Part shown: positions 23,215 through 32,732 of the stretch, piece after piece
Layout: each line of letters begins with the position of its first letter
How positions within the stretch are numbered: position 1 is the first letter of the stretch
Assembly (NCBI GenBank): GCA_016185425.1
Contig: JACPNQ010000034.1
Location: forward strand, 310,001-374,000
Source: Acidobacteriota bacterium
GTDB taxonomy: Bacteria > Acidobacteriota > Terriglobia > Bryobacterales > Bryobacteraceae
Length of the DNA stretch: 64,000 nt
Direction: 5' to 3'
The notes under the pieces: generated by a model
Database searches by the model: none
Told to the model about the DNA's origin: nothing
What the model saw: the letters and a program-made list of their open reading frames with translations, nothing else
Position numbers and translations under genes: made by a program

Positions 23215-24546
23215 ATGGCACTCCTCGAAGGCTGCAAGCACGAAATTGAACTGGTCGTCCCCGTTGAGGAGATCGACAAGGAAACGGCACTGGTTGTCGA
23301 AGACATCCGCAAAAAAGCGGCTCTGCCCGGGTTTCGCCCCGGTAAGGTTCCGGCGTCGCTCATCCGCACGAAGTTCGCCAATGAAGTCCGCCAGGACGTG
23401 CTCGAGCGCATCATTCCCAAAGCGTTTCGCGCGCATGCCGATGCTGAAAAGCTGCAGGTCGTCGGAACGCCGTCCGTTGTCGACATGCACTTTCATAGCG
23501 GCGAACCCCTGAAGTTCAAGGCACAGTTCGAAGTGGCTCCCGAGTTCGAGCTTCGCGACGATTACCGCGGCCTCACCGTGCCTTACCGCGAGCCCGTAGT
23601 GACCGATGAAGAGATCGAAACACGCCTGCGGAATCTCCGCGAGCAAAAGGCCGAGTACATCAACGAAGATCCCCGTCCGGCCACCGCGACCGATCACGTG
23701 CTCATCGCCCTGCGCAGTCTTTCACCGCTCGAGGGCGGCGAACTGCATGAAAACGAACTGGCGCTGGAGCTCGGCGCGGCCGACACGATGGCGGCGTTCA
23801 CCGAAAACATTACGGGCATGGAACCGGGCGACGAGAAGGAATTCGATGTGACGTACCCGGAAGAGTACGGTTCGGAGCGGCTCGCGGGGAAGACGGTCAA
23901 GTTTGCCTGTACGCTGAAGACGATTCGGCGGAAGGAACTGCCGGAGGTAAATGACGAATTCGCGCAGGACCTGGGCGATTTCAAGAGCCTGGATGAATTG
24001 AAGGACGCGGTCCGGCGGTCGATCTACGCCGAACGCGACATGACGGCGCGGCAGGACGCTCACACCGCGATTCTCGACGTGCTCGTTGGCCTTTACGACT
24101 TCCCCGTTCCGCAGGCTTACGTGGATCAGCAGATTGAGACGCTCATCGAGAGCCGTCTGCGTAGTCTGGCCGGACAGGGCGTCGATCCGCGTACGCTGAA
24201 TCTCGACTGGAACAAGATCAAGGAATCCCAGGCGCCGCGCGCCCAGAAGGATGTCCGCGCCTCCCTGCTGTTGGAGAAGGTTGCCGACCGCGAAGCCATC
24301 CACGCCACCCAGGATGAAGTGGACGCCGAAGTCCAGCGGATCGCCCGCCAGGAGCGGGAAGCTGTCGCCAGTGTTCGCCGCCGGTTGGATCAGGACGGTA
24401 CACTCGGACGCATCGCCGGCCACATCCGCACGCAGAAGACGCTGAATTTCCTCTTCGAGCAGGCGAGCAAGGTGGAGCCGCCGCCGGCCGAGACCCCGGC
24501 GGAAGAGGAATCTCCCGAGCCGGCGGAGCCGCAAGAGTCTAAGTAA
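23215..24546 (+). CDS. tig: Trigger factor, ribosome-bound chaperone and prolyl isomerase
   Basis: Binds near the ribosome exit tunnel and shields nascent chains. 443 residues. The ribosome-binding signature GFRPGKVPASLI is at residues about 39-50, the FKBP-type isomerase domain spans about 150-235, and the C-terminal helical chaperone domain follows, ending in an acidic, proline-rich tail (EEESPEPAEPQESK). clpX follows 97 bases later and lon after that, the usual proteostasis neighbourhood, but clpP, normally between tig and clpX, is missing. Confidence 0.96.
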   Translation: MALLEGCKHEIELVVPVEEIDKETALVVEDIRKKAALPGFRPGKVPASLIRTKFANEVRQDVLERIIPKAFRAHADAEKLQVVGTPSVVDMHFHSGEPLKFKAQFEVAPEFELRDDYRGLTVPYREPVVTDEEIETRLRNLREQKAEYINEDPRPATATDHVLIALRSLSPLEGGELHENELALELGAADTMAAFTENITGMEPGDEKEFDVTYPEEYGSERLAGKTVKFACTLKTIRRKELPEVNDEFAQDLGDFKSLDELKDAVRRSIYAERDMTARQDAHTAILDVLVGLYDFPVPQAYVDQQIETLIESRLRSLAGQGVDPRTLNLDWNKIKESQAPRAQKDVRASLLLEKVADREAIHATQDEVDAEVQRIARQEREAVASVRRRLDQDGTLGRIAGHIRTQKTLNFLFEQASKVEPPPAETPAEEESPEPAEPQESK

Positions 24547-24557
24547 TAAGAATGCTC

Positions 24558-24584
24558 TTGCGGGGGTATCGAAACGGCTATAAT
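24558..24584 (+). promoter_or_regulatory. Probable clpX promoter
   Basis: A perfect TATAAT (24579-24584) with TTGCGG 15 bases upstream, in the 97-base gap after tig. The -35 is weak and the spacing short. It would give clpX its own transcript with a leader of about 50 bases. Confidence 0.4.
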
Positions 24585-24643
24585 AAAGGCGGGATGTCAA
24601 AGGATGTTCCTGTTCGAAAGTTTTTCCCTATAGGAGATCCTGC

Positions 24644-25921
24644 GTGAAGCGTTCCTCCTCGGACGAGTCTCTGCGCTGTTCGTTCTGCCATAAAAGCCAG
24701 GATGTCGTCGGTAAGCTGATCTCCTCGCCGCTCAGCGATTATCCGCGCTCCTACATCTGCGACGAATGCATTGCCGTATGCAACTCCATTCTGGAAGACG
24801 ACCGGAATGAGCAGACATATTCCGCGCCGCACAAACTGCCGAAGCCGCTGGAGTTGAAGGAATATCTGGACCAGTATGTAATTGGTCAGGACGCGACGAA
24901 GAAAAAGCTGGCGGTGGCGGTCTACAACCACTACAAGCGCATTCAGATGAACAAGCAGCGCGGCAGCGATGTCGAGCTTGCGAAGTCGAACATTCTCCTC
25001 ATCGGCCCCACGGGCACCGGCAAGACGCTGCTGGCGCAGACACTCGCTCGCATCCTCGATGTGCCGTTTGCCATCGTCGATGCCACGACGCTGACCGAAG
25101 CGGGCTACGTAGGCGAGGACGTCGAGAACATCATTCTCCGCTTGCTGCAGAACTCCGATTGGGATGTACAGCGATGCCAGCAAGGCATTATCTACATCGA
25201 CGAAATCGACAAGATCTGCCGCAAGGATGAAAACCCGTCGATCACCCGTGATGTCTCCGGTGAAGGTGTGCAGCAGGCGCTCTTGAAGATTCTGGAAGGG
25301 ACCATTGCAAACGTGCCGCCGCAGGGCGGGCGCAAGCATCCGCACCAGGAATTCACGCCCGTGGACACCTCGAACATTCTGTTCCTATGCGGCGGGGCGT
25401 TCGTCGGCCTCGATAAGATCGTGGAGCGCCGCGTCGGCCGCCGGACCATTGGCTTCGGCGAAGGCGAGGAGAAAGACACGGTTCGGCCGCGCAAGACGGC
25501 TGCGCGGAAAGCGGAGGAGCAGCTCATCGGGCTGATCCAGCCCGTGGATCTGATCCGTTATGGATTCATACCCGAATTCATCGGGCGCCTGCCTGTGGTT
25601 GGGGTTCTCGAGGACCTTGATCGCGAAGCGCTGATCCAGATTCTCTCCAAACCGAAGAACGCCGTCATCAAGCAGTATCAGCGGCTGTTCGAGTTTGAGA
25701 ATGTCAGGCTCAAGTTCAGTGACGACGCTCTGGAAGCGATCGCCTCGCTGGCGATGGAGCGGAAGGTGGGCGCCCGCGGTCTCCGGATGATTCTCGAAGA
25801 CCTTATGCTCGATCTGATGTACTTCCTTCCGTCTCATAAGAAGATTCGCGAATTCCTGGTCACCAAAGAGATGGTCTTGACGCAGAAGATCAATCTCGCC
25901 TTGCTAGAAAAGGCTGGTTAG
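24644..25921 (+). CDS. clpX: ATP-dependent Clp protease unfoldase subunit ClpX
   Basis: AAA+ unfoldase that feeds substrates to ClpP. 425 residues from a GTG at 24644 with AGGAG upstream. The N-terminal zinc-binding domain has CSFCHKS...CDECIAVC, Walker A is GPTGTGKT, Walker B IIYIDEIDKI, and the arginine-finger and sensor regions follow. The ClpP-docking IGF loop is intact (RRTIGFGEGEE), so the protein is built to work with ClpP although no clpP gene is next to it. Confidence 0.97.
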   Translation: MKRSSSDESLRCSFCHKSQDVVGKLISSPLSDYPRSYICDECIAVCNSILEDDRNEQTYSAPHKLPKPLELKEYLDQYVIGQDATKKKLAVAVYNHYKRIQMNKQRGSDVELAKSNILLIGPTGTGKTLLAQTLARILDVPFAIVDATTLTEAGYVGEDVENIILRLLQNSDWDVQRCQQGIIYIDEIDKICRKDENPSITRDVSGEGVQQALLKILEGTIANVPPQGGRKHPHQEFTPVDTSNILFLCGGAFVGLDKIVERRVGRRTIGFGEGEEKDTVRPRKTAARKAEEQLIGLIQPVDLIRYGFIPEFIGRLPVVGVLEDLDREALIQILSKPKNAVIKQYQRLFEFENVRLKFSDDALEAIASLAMERKVGARGLRMILEDLMLDLMYFLPSHKKIREFLVTKEMVLTQKINLALLEKAG

Positions 25922-26035
25922 TATTCGCCGGCCCGCTCCCCTGCAAACTCCTCAAAAAAATACCTGCCCGTGTTCGGCCCCCTCGTAAACTCTGCGTGCC
26001 AGGGAGCCGCATTGCGCAGTTTCTGAATCAAAAAC

Positions 26036-26050
26036 ATTCTAAAGTAGAAT
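26036..26050. promoter_or_regulatory. Palindrome in the lon promoter region
   Basis: ATTCTA-AAG-TAGAAT, 6-base arms, 31 bases before the lon ATG at 26081. The right half TAGAAT resembles a -10 box, and TAGAATC is repeated at 26059-26065. A possible promoter and operator of lon; no heat-shock (CIRCE or sigma-32) consensus is seen. Confidence 0.35.
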
Positions 26051-26080
26051 CGTCCCCATAGAATCTAGGTCAACGCACGA

Positions 26081-28621
26081 ATGAGCACACGAGAACGTCT
26101 AGAAGCGAAACGCCTTCCGATGATGCCGATCCGGGATGTAGTCATCTTCCCCCACATGATGACGCCCTTTGTGGTCGGCCGGGATTCGAGTGTACGCGCC
26201 CTCGAAGAGGCCCTGTCCGCGGACAAGAAAATCTTTCTCGCCACGCAACATGACGCCTCTGTCGACGATCCCCGGCCCGATGAGATCTACTCGGTTGGAA
26301 CCATCGCCAATATCGTGCAGAGCTTGAAGCTCTCCGACGGCAATATTAAGGTGTTGGTGGAAGGGGCGGAGCGGGCCAAAGTCGTCTCCGTGGCCAGCGA
26401 GGAGGGGTTCTTCCGCGCTACCGTGCGCACGTTCGCGTCGAAGATTGAGGCGGGTTCGCACCTGGAATCGTTAACCAACCGCGTTACCACGCTCTTCGAA
26501 CAGTACGTCAAGCTCAGCCAGAACCTGAACTACGAAACCATGATCGCCGCCATCAAAGTGGACGATCCAGGCAAACTGGCCGACACAGTCGGCGCGAACC
26601 TGCAGCTCACTATCGAAGAGAAGCAGGAACTGCTCGAAATCTTCGATCCGGTTGACCGCCTGACGCGCGTCGCCGAGATGCTCGATATCGAGATTGAAAA
26701 GCTTTCCGTGGACCGCTCCATTCAGGGCCGCGTGAAGCGCCAGATGGAGCGTGCGCAGAAAGAGTATTACCTCAACGAGAAGATCAAGGCGATTCAGAAG
26801 GAGCTTGGCCGCGGCGAGAAGAGCGAGTACGACGATCTGAAGAAGAAGATCGACGCGGCGGGTATGTCCAAGGACGCCACCGAAAAGGCGCACGCGGAAC
26901 TGAAGCGCCTGGAACAGATGCCGCCAATGTCGGCCGAATCCACCGTTTCGCGCAACTACCTCGACTGGCTTCTCGCTGTGCCGTGGAAAAAGAAAACCCA
27001 CGAAATTCGCGATCTGAAGTTCGCACACAGCGTGCTCGACTCGGATCACTATGGGTTGGAGAAGATCAAGGAACGGATCCTGGAATTCCTCGCCGTCCGC
27101 CGTTTGGTGAAGAATCCAAAGGGTTCCATCCTTTGTTTTGTCGGACCTCCCGGCGTCGGTAAGACCTCGCTCGGCATGTCGGTCGCTAAGGCTACCGGCC
27201 GCAAATTTGTCCGGCTGTCGCTTGGCGGCGTTCGCGACGAAGCGGAAGTCCGCGGTCATCGCCGGACCTATATCGGCGCCCTTCCAGGCCAGATCATTCA
27301 GAGCATGAAGAAGGCGGGCACAAAGAATCCCGTGTTCATGCTGGACGAAATCGACAAGATGTCGACCGACTTCCGCGGCGATCCCTCCGCGGCGCTCCTG
27401 GAAGTCCTCGACCCCGCCCAGAACTTCATGTTCCAGGATCATTACCTGGACGTCGAGTACGACCTGAGCGAAGTGTTTTTCATCGCCACCGCCAACGTCC
27501 TTCACACGATTCCCAGCCCACTGCAGGATCGTATGGAAGTCATCCGGCTGTCCGGTTATACGGAGCTGGAAAAGGCGGAAATCGCCAAGACGTTCCTCAT
27601 CCCCAAGCAAAAGACCGCCACCGGCCTCGGCGAGAAGCAGATCGAGTTTACGCCGGAAGGGCTCGGCGCGCTGATTCAGGGCTATACCCGCGAATCGGGT
27701 GTTCGAAACCTGGAGCGCGAAATCGGAAACGTGTGCCGAAAAATCGCCAGGAAAGTGGTTGAGATCTCAGCTACCGAAACTCCGGAGGAGATCGCCAAAG
27801 CGGGGGAGTTGATCGAAGAAGCCTCCGTCGCGGTTGCCACAAAGAAGAAAAAGGGTAAGAAGAAGGAAGACAAGCCGGTGGAAGCATCCACTGCGGAGCT
27901 TCCGGTAATCGAGAGCAAGTTGCCCGCGGTTTCGGTCAACCTCCAGACCTTGAACGAACTGCTCGGGCCGCCACGGTTCCGGGACACGGTGGCCGATCAC
28001 AAGAACGAAGTCGGCGCGACGGTTGGCTTGGCATGGACCGAAGTCGGCGGCTCGATTCTGACGACTGAAGCCGCGATCATGGAAGGCCGCGGCAAGCTGA
28101 CTCTCACAGGTAAGCTGGGCGACGTGATGCAGGAGTCGGCACAGGCAGCGATGAGCTACCTGCGGTCACGCTCCCATTCGCTCGGGCTGCCGCGGGACTT
28201 CTACCGCCATCTTGATATCCACCTGCACGTTCCCGAGGGTGCGATTCCGAAGGACGGGCCGTCGGCGGGCATTACGATCGCCACGTCGATCACCAGTGCG
28301 TTGACCAATATCCCGGTGCGCGGCGATCTCGCGATGACCGGTGAGATTACGGTCCGCGGCAAGGTGCTGCCGATCGGCGGATTGAAGGAAAAGATGCTCG
28401 CCGCTCATCGAAACGGCATCCATGAGCTGGTGCTGCCCAGGGAAAACGAGAAGGATCTCTACGACATTCCGGAGGTCATCAAGAAGGACATGAAGCTGAA
28501 CTTCGTCGAATCCATGGACGAGGTACTCAAGATTGCGCTGGAGCGCGAGGTGACGCCGCTGCCTCTTAGCCCCTCAGCCGTGCAATCGGAGACCCGGCCT
28601 GTCGACGACATGACGCACTGA
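26081..28621 (+). CDS. lon: ATP-dependent Lon protease (LonA)
   Basis: Soluble AAA+ serine protease that removes misfolded and regulatory proteins. 846 residues: N-terminal substrate-binding domain (starts MPIRDVVIFPHM), Walker A GPPGVGKT, Walker B VFMLDEIDKM, and the C-terminal protease domain with catalytic S728 (KDGPSAG) and K769 (GGLKEK). Between the ATPase and protease domains there is a highly charged, lysine-rich linker (about residues 588-600, KKKKGKKK) not found in the E. coli enzyme. It follows clpX with a 159-base gap. Confidence 0.96.
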   Translation: MSTRERLEAKRLPMMPIRDVVIFPHMMTPFVVGRDSSVRALEEALSADKKIFLATQHDASVDDPRPDEIYSVGTIANIVQSLKLSDGNIKVLVEGAERAKVVSVASEEGFFRATVRTFASKIEAGSHLESLTNRVTTLFEQYVKLSQNLNYETMIAAIKVDDPGKLADTVGANLQLTIEEKQELLEIFDPVDRLTRVAEMLDIEIEKLSVDRSIQGRVKRQMERAQKEYYLNEKIKAIQKELGRGEKSEYDDLKKKIDAAGMSKDATEKAHAELKRLEQMPPMSAESTVSRNYLDWLLAVPWKKKTHEIRDLKFAHSVLDSDHYGLEKIKERILEFLAVRRLVKNPKGSILCFVGPPGVGKTSLGMSVAKATGRKFVRLSLGGVRDEAEVRGHRRTYIGALPGQIIQSMKKAGTKNPVFMLDEIDKMSTDFRGDPSAALLEVLDPAQNFMFQDHYLDVEYDLSEVFFIATANVLHTIPSPLQDRMEVIRLSGYTELEKAEIAKTFLIPKQKTATGLGEKQIEFTPEGLGALIQGYTRESGVRNLEREIGNVCRKIARKVVEISATETPEEIAKAGELIEEASVAVATKKKKGKKKEDKPVEASTAELPVIESKLPAVSVNLQTLNELLGPPRFRDTVADHKNEVGATVGLAWTEVGGSILTTEAAIMEGRGKLTLTGKLGDVMQESAQAAMSYLRSRSHSLGLPRDFYRHLDIHLHVPEGAIPKDGPSAGITIATSITSALTNIPVRGDLAMTGEITVRGKVLPIGGLKEKMLAAHRNGIHELVLPRENEKDLYDIPEVIKKDMKLNFVESMDEVLKIALEREVTPLPLSPSAVQSETRPVDDMTH

Positions 28622-28652
28622 TTGAGCGGCATCAGCGCCGTTCCCGGCAGTT

Positions 28653-29237
28653 ATGTCCTCGCTTAAAGCGGACGCACGGTTTATACTAAGTGCTACAAGC
28701 CCAGCGCAATTCCCAAACCTCCGGCTCCCGGAGTTTGCGTTCCTGGGCCGCAGCAATGTTGGAAAATCCAGCCTGCTGAATGTGCTGGCCGGGGTCAGGA
28801 AATTGGCCAAGGTCAGCGCCCAGCCCGGCCGGACACAAGCAGTAAACTTCTTCACTATCAGCGATACTTTCACGTTCGCTGACCTTCCTGGCTACGGCTT
28901 CGCAAAAGTTCCCATCCATGTTCAACAATCCTGGAAAAGTCTCGTTGAGGCTTATCTGGTGCAGCGTCAGCAGCTTGCACTTAGCTTCATCCTGCTCGAT
29001 GCCCGTCGCGGCTGGATGGACAAGGACCTCGAATTACGGGAATGGCTGCTTCACCAGGGCAGACCGTTTCTTGTTGTAGCCACGAAAATCGACAAACTCA
29101 ATCAATCGGAATTGCACCGCGGCCTGGCCGCGATCCGCCGGCAGAACGACGGGTCGGAGCCGGTGCCGTTCTCGGCCATCACCGGCCAGGGAGCGAGGGA
29201 AATTTGGCAAGCGATCAAGACAGCAAAGACCCGTTGA
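28653..29237 (+). CDS. engB: Ribosome biogenesis GTPase EngB (YsxC/YihA)
   Basis: GTPase needed for 50S subunit assembly. 194 residues, normal length. G1 FLGRSNVGKSSLLN, G3 DLPGYGFAKVP, G4 ATKIDKLN and G5 SAITGQG are all visible. Lies 31 bases after lon and runs into rho: its stop overlaps the upstream coding frame of rho, so the two are likely on one transcript. Confidence 0.96.
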   Translation: MSSLKADARFILSATSPAQFPNLRLPEFAFLGRSNVGKSSLLNVLAGVRKLAKVSAQPGRTQAVNFFTISDTFTFADLPGYGFAKVPIHVQQSWKSLVEAYLVQRQQLALSFILLDARRGWMDKDLELREWLLHQGRPFLVVATKIDKLNQSELHRGLAAIRRQNDGSEPVPFSAITGQGAREIWQAIKTAKTR

Positions 29238-29269
29238 ATCCGGACCCTGCCCAGGGTGAGGAGACGGCG

Positions 29270-30661
29270 GTGAGCACGGAAGCCGGCGCCGGCCGCGTGG
29301 TTGGAGAGATTCGGCCCCGAACCCTCCGCCCGAAGACCGCCGGCGAGCCCCCCATCACCAATGGCGGCCCGGCCGAACCGGCCGATCTCGCCAGCGCCCG
29401 TCGCGACGGCACGCTGGATCTCGTCGAGTTGAAGGACATGTCGATCGTCCGCCTCAACACCATAGCGAAAGAGCTCGGTGTGATCGGGGTCGCAGGTCTG
29501 CGCAAGCAGGAGTTGATTTTCAAGATCCTGCAAACGCAGGCGGAAAAATCCGGGTTGATCTTCTCCGAAGGCGTCCTGGAATGCCTCCCCGACGGCTTTG
29601 GATTCCTGCGAGCGCCCGAATACAACTACCTGCCGGGTCCGGACGATGTCTATGTTTCGCCCTCTCAGATCCGCCGATTCGACCTCCGCACCGGCGACAC
29701 CATCTCCGGCCAGATTCGCCCCCCGAAAGAGGGCGAACGCTACTTTGCTCTCATCAAAGTCGATGCGATCAACTTTGAACCCCCGGAAGAAGCACGAAAT
29801 AAGATCTTTTTCGACAATCTAACGCCGCTTTACCCCCAGGAACGCATCAAGTTGGAGATCGGAAAGGATAACTTCTCCGGCCGCGTGATGGATCTGTTGA
29901 CTCCGATCGGGAAGGGCCAACGCGGACTGATTGTCGCCCCACCGCGAACCGGCAAGACGATGCTGTTGCAGGCGATCGCCAATTCGGTGACCGCTAATCA
30001 CCCGGATGTTACTCTTATTGTTCTACTTATCGACGAACGCCCCGAGGAAGTGACGGATATGCAGCGGTCGGTGAAGGGCGAAGTCATCAGCTCGACATTC
30101 GACGAACCGGCCTCCCGCCATGTGCAGGTAGCCGAGATGGTGATCGAGAAAGCAAAACGGCTCGTGGAGCACAAGCGGGACGTCGTGATTCTGCTGGATT
30201 CGATCACGCGTCTGGCCCGTGCTTACAATACCGTCGTTCCGCCCTCCGGGAAAGTGCTTTCGGGCGGTGTCGATTCGAACGCGCTGCAACGTCCGAAGCG
30301 ATTCTTCGGCGCGGCGCGGAATATCGAGGAAGGCGGCTCGCTGACGATCATCGCAACGGCGCTGATCGATACCGGCAGCCGCATGGATGACGTTATTTTT
30401 GAAGAGTTTAAGGGCACTGGCAACATGGAAGTGCATCTTGACCGGAAGCTCGTCGATAAGCGCGTCTTCCCGGCCATCGACATCAACAAGTCCGGCACCC
30501 GCAAGGAAGAATTGCTGATGCCGAAAGAAGAGCTGAACCGGGTCTGGATTCTGCGAAAGGTGCTGAACCCGCTCTCGCCGGTCGAATCGATGGAGCTCCT
30601 GCTCGATAAGTTGGCAAAAACGCGCTCTAACGCCGAGTTTTTGGCGTCTATGAACGGATAA
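29270..30661 (+). CDS. rho: Transcription termination factor Rho
   Basis: Hexameric RNA helicase that ends transcription at C-rich sites. 463 residues from a GTG at 29270, chosen because GAGGAG stands 6 bases upstream; a TTG at 29234 overlapping the engB stop is in frame. The first 50 residues or so are a variable extension, followed by the Rho N-terminal helix domain (LNTIAKELGV), the cold-shock-like RNA-binding domain (GFGFLRAPEYNYLPGPDDVYVSPSQIRRF), Walker A PPRTGKT and the Q-loop and R-loop parts near VPPSGKVLSGGVD. Confidence 0.96.
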   Translation: MSTEAGAGRVVGEIRPRTLRPKTAGEPPITNGGPAEPADLASARRDGTLDLVELKDMSIVRLNTIAKELGVIGVAGLRKQELIFKILQTQAEKSGLIFSEGVLECLPDGFGFLRAPEYNYLPGPDDVYVSPSQIRRFDLRTGDTISGQIRPPKEGERYFALIKVDAINFEPPEEARNKIFFDNLTPLYPQERIKLEIGKDNFSGRVMDLLTPIGKGQRGLIVAPPRTGKTMLLQAIANSVTANHPDVTLIVLLIDERPEEVTDMQRSVKGEVISSTFDEPASRHVQVAEMVIEKAKRLVEHKRDVVILLDSITRLARAYNTVVPPSGKVLSGGVDSNALQRPKRFFGAARNIEEGGSLTIIATALIDTGSRMDDVIFEEFKGTGNMEVHLDRKLVDKRVFPAIDINKSGTRKEELLMPKEELNRVWILRKVLNPLSPVESMELLLDKLAKTRSNAEFLASMNG

Positions 30662-30770
30662 ACGGTACTAATCGCCACTTCCCCCATAACCTTTTCGGTT
30701 AAGATGTCGTCATAGCTCTTTAGCAACCTTGGCTGTTCGTACCCTGGGCAAGGGCGAGGAGTGTCTGCCG

Positions 30771-32687
30771 ATGTTTTCCTCTCAATCCGACATGAATTCC
30801 GGGATGGCGGCGACGCCGATGCAGATGTCCGGCGCGACGCTGCCGAATGTCCAGCCGTCGACGCCAGGGCAGCCCGGCACTGGCCCGCAAGTCGTTGCTC
30901 CGCCAGAATTTCCGAGGAGGCGGTCGCGTGCGTGGGTCTGGTTCCTGCTGTTTGCGATCACGGCGGGTGCGGGGTACTGGGCATGGCAGAAGAGACAAGA
31001 TCAGGCGGAAAAGGTGAACGTGGTCGCTCTGCGAACCGCCGTTGCGCAAACCGCCCCGCTCACGAAGTCGCTTCGGATCACCGGCGTCACCGCGGCGGAG
31101 AAATATGTATCGTTGATTGCCCCGTCTCTCCGGGGTGGGCGCGGAGGTGGTGGCGCGTCGATCAGTGTGATGGGCGGTGGCCGTGGCGGCGGAATGACAG
31201 TTACAGTTTCCGGTGACAGCGGCGGAGGCACCCGGAACAACAATTCAAGTTCCGGCAGTTCAACAGCGTCGGCCACCAGCAGCGTTGCCTCGGCAGGGAG
31301 CGCGTTGGCAAGTACTTCCGGTTCGGTTTCGGGTTCCGGCGGCGGCAATTCCGGCTTCTCCGGCGGCGGCGATACACTTGCCTCGTCGGCCGGCGGTGCG
31401 AGTTCCAATCTGCGTTCGGCGCGCTCGGCTTCCGGCGGAGCATCGGCATCCCGGCCGACCGCCTCTCGCTCGAGCACGCGAAGCGCGACCCCGTCCGCGT
31501 CCTCCACGCTCGGATCGGACGGTCTGGGTTCCACGGGAAGTCAGATGCCCGGAGGAGCTAACGGCGGCGGTGCCGGTGGCGGCGGAATGGGTGGCGGCGG
31601 TGGTGGCCGCGGCTCCGACTTCATGATGCAGATCCAGATGCTTGCGCCGAACGGAACGCGGGTCGCGAAAGGCGATCAGGTTGCCGAATTCGACCGCCAG
31701 TACATGCTGCTGCGCCTGGACGATCAGAAGGCGAACGTCGAACAGTCCGAGAGTTCGATGAAGGCTAGCCTGGCGACCCTCGAAGTTACCCGTAAGTCAT
31801 ACGAACAACAGAATTTAGCTGCAAGGAACCTGGTCGAAAAATCCGAGCTCGATATGAAGACGCTTCCGGTTCGCAGCGCCATCGAATCCGAACGCCTCCG
31901 CCTCGCGCTGGAGGAAGCAAAGGCCAACCTGAAGCAGTTGCAGGAAGCCTCGAAGTACGTGGATATCGGTGAACGCGCGACGATCAAAGTCTCCGACCTG
32001 GAATTGCAGGCTTCGAAGCTGGAGCTGCGGCGCGCCCAGGCCAATGCCGACCGCATGGTTATGAAGGCGCCCATGGACGGACTGGTCGTTGTGCAGAACA
32101 CGTTCCGCGCCGGCGATTTTGGCGCGATACAGCAGGGCGATCAGATCTTCCCGGGCATGATGTTCATGCAGGTTGTCGACCCCTCCTCGATGATCATCAA
32201 CGCTTCCGTGAACCAGGTAGACGTGCAAAACCTGCGTCTCGGCCAGCGCGCCAAGGTTCGCTTTGACGCGTTCCCGGGGCTGGAAGTCCCGGCGCACCTG
32301 GTGACGATTGGCGCGATTACAAAATCGGCCGGCATGCGCGGAGCATTCAAGAAAGAAGTTGCCGTAAAGTTGCGGCTCGACAAACTCGATCCGCGTATCA
32401 TTCCCGATTTAAGCGTCAGCGCGGACGTCGTTTTGGAAGAAGCCGATTCGGCCACCGTCGTGCCTGCGGAGGCTCTGCAATCCGACGCTTCCGCCGCCGG
32501 AGCGGAGCCGAAAACATTCGTCATGATTCGGAACCCAGCCGGGGCATGGGAACGCCGCGACGTTCAGGTTGGCTTGCTCAGCAACACCCATGCGTCAATC
32601 AAGAGCGGCTTGAAGGCGGGAGAAGTAGTAGCCTTGGAGACCCCAACGGCCGCTAATACGGATCCTGCGGCAGCGGCGGCCAGTTGA
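30771..32687 (+). CDS. HlyD-family efflux adaptor with long Gly/Ser-rich insert
   Basis: Periplasmic adaptor subunit, first of three in a row. 638 residues from ATG at 30771, with GAGGAG 9 bases upstream (a TTG at 30729 is possible). One transmembrane helix (about 54-72) anchors it; the N-terminal 50 residues are cytoplasmic and proline-rich. A low-complexity region rich in G, S, A and T (about 120-285) separates the first beta strand from the rest. Then come the biotinyl-lipoyl-like, coiled-coil and beta-barrel domains (NGTRVAKGDQVAEFD; VMKAPMDGLVVVQ; DLSVSADVVLEEADSATVVPAEAL). Probably works with the downstream permease and TolC-like channel. Confidence 0.85.
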   Translation: MFSSQSDMNSGMAATPMQMSGATLPNVQPSTPGQPGTGPQVVAPPEFPRRRSRAWVWFLLFAITAGAGYWAWQKRQDQAEKVNVVALRTAVAQTAPLTKSLRITGVTAAEKYVSLIAPSLRGGRGGGGASISVMGGGRGGGMTVTVSGDSGGGTRNNNSSSGSSTASATSSVASAGSALASTSGSVSGSGGGNSGFSGGGDTLASSAGGASSNLRSARSASGGASASRPTASRSSTRSATPSASSTLGSDGLGSTGSQMPGGANGGGAGGGGMGGGGGGRGSDFMMQIQMLAPNGTRVAKGDQVAEFDRQYMLLRLDDQKANVEQSESSMKASLATLEVTRKSYEQQNLAARNLVEKSELDMKTLPVRSAIESERLRLALEEAKANLKQLQEASKYVDIGERATIKVSDLELQASKLELRRAQANADRMVMKAPMDGLVVVQNTFRAGDFGAIQQGDQIFPGMMFMQVVDPSSMIINASVNQVDVQNLRLGQRAKVRFDAFPGLEVPAHLVTIGAITKSAGMRGAFKKEVAVKLRLDKLDPRIIPDLSVSADVVLEEADSATVVPAEALQSDASAAGAEPKTFVMIRNPAGAWERRDVQVGLLSNTHASIKSGLKAGEVVALETPTAANTDPAAAAAS

Positions 32688-32732
32688 CCTTGTTTTTGCT
32701 TCGTCTTCAGTTAACAATCTGTCTGGAAGGTT

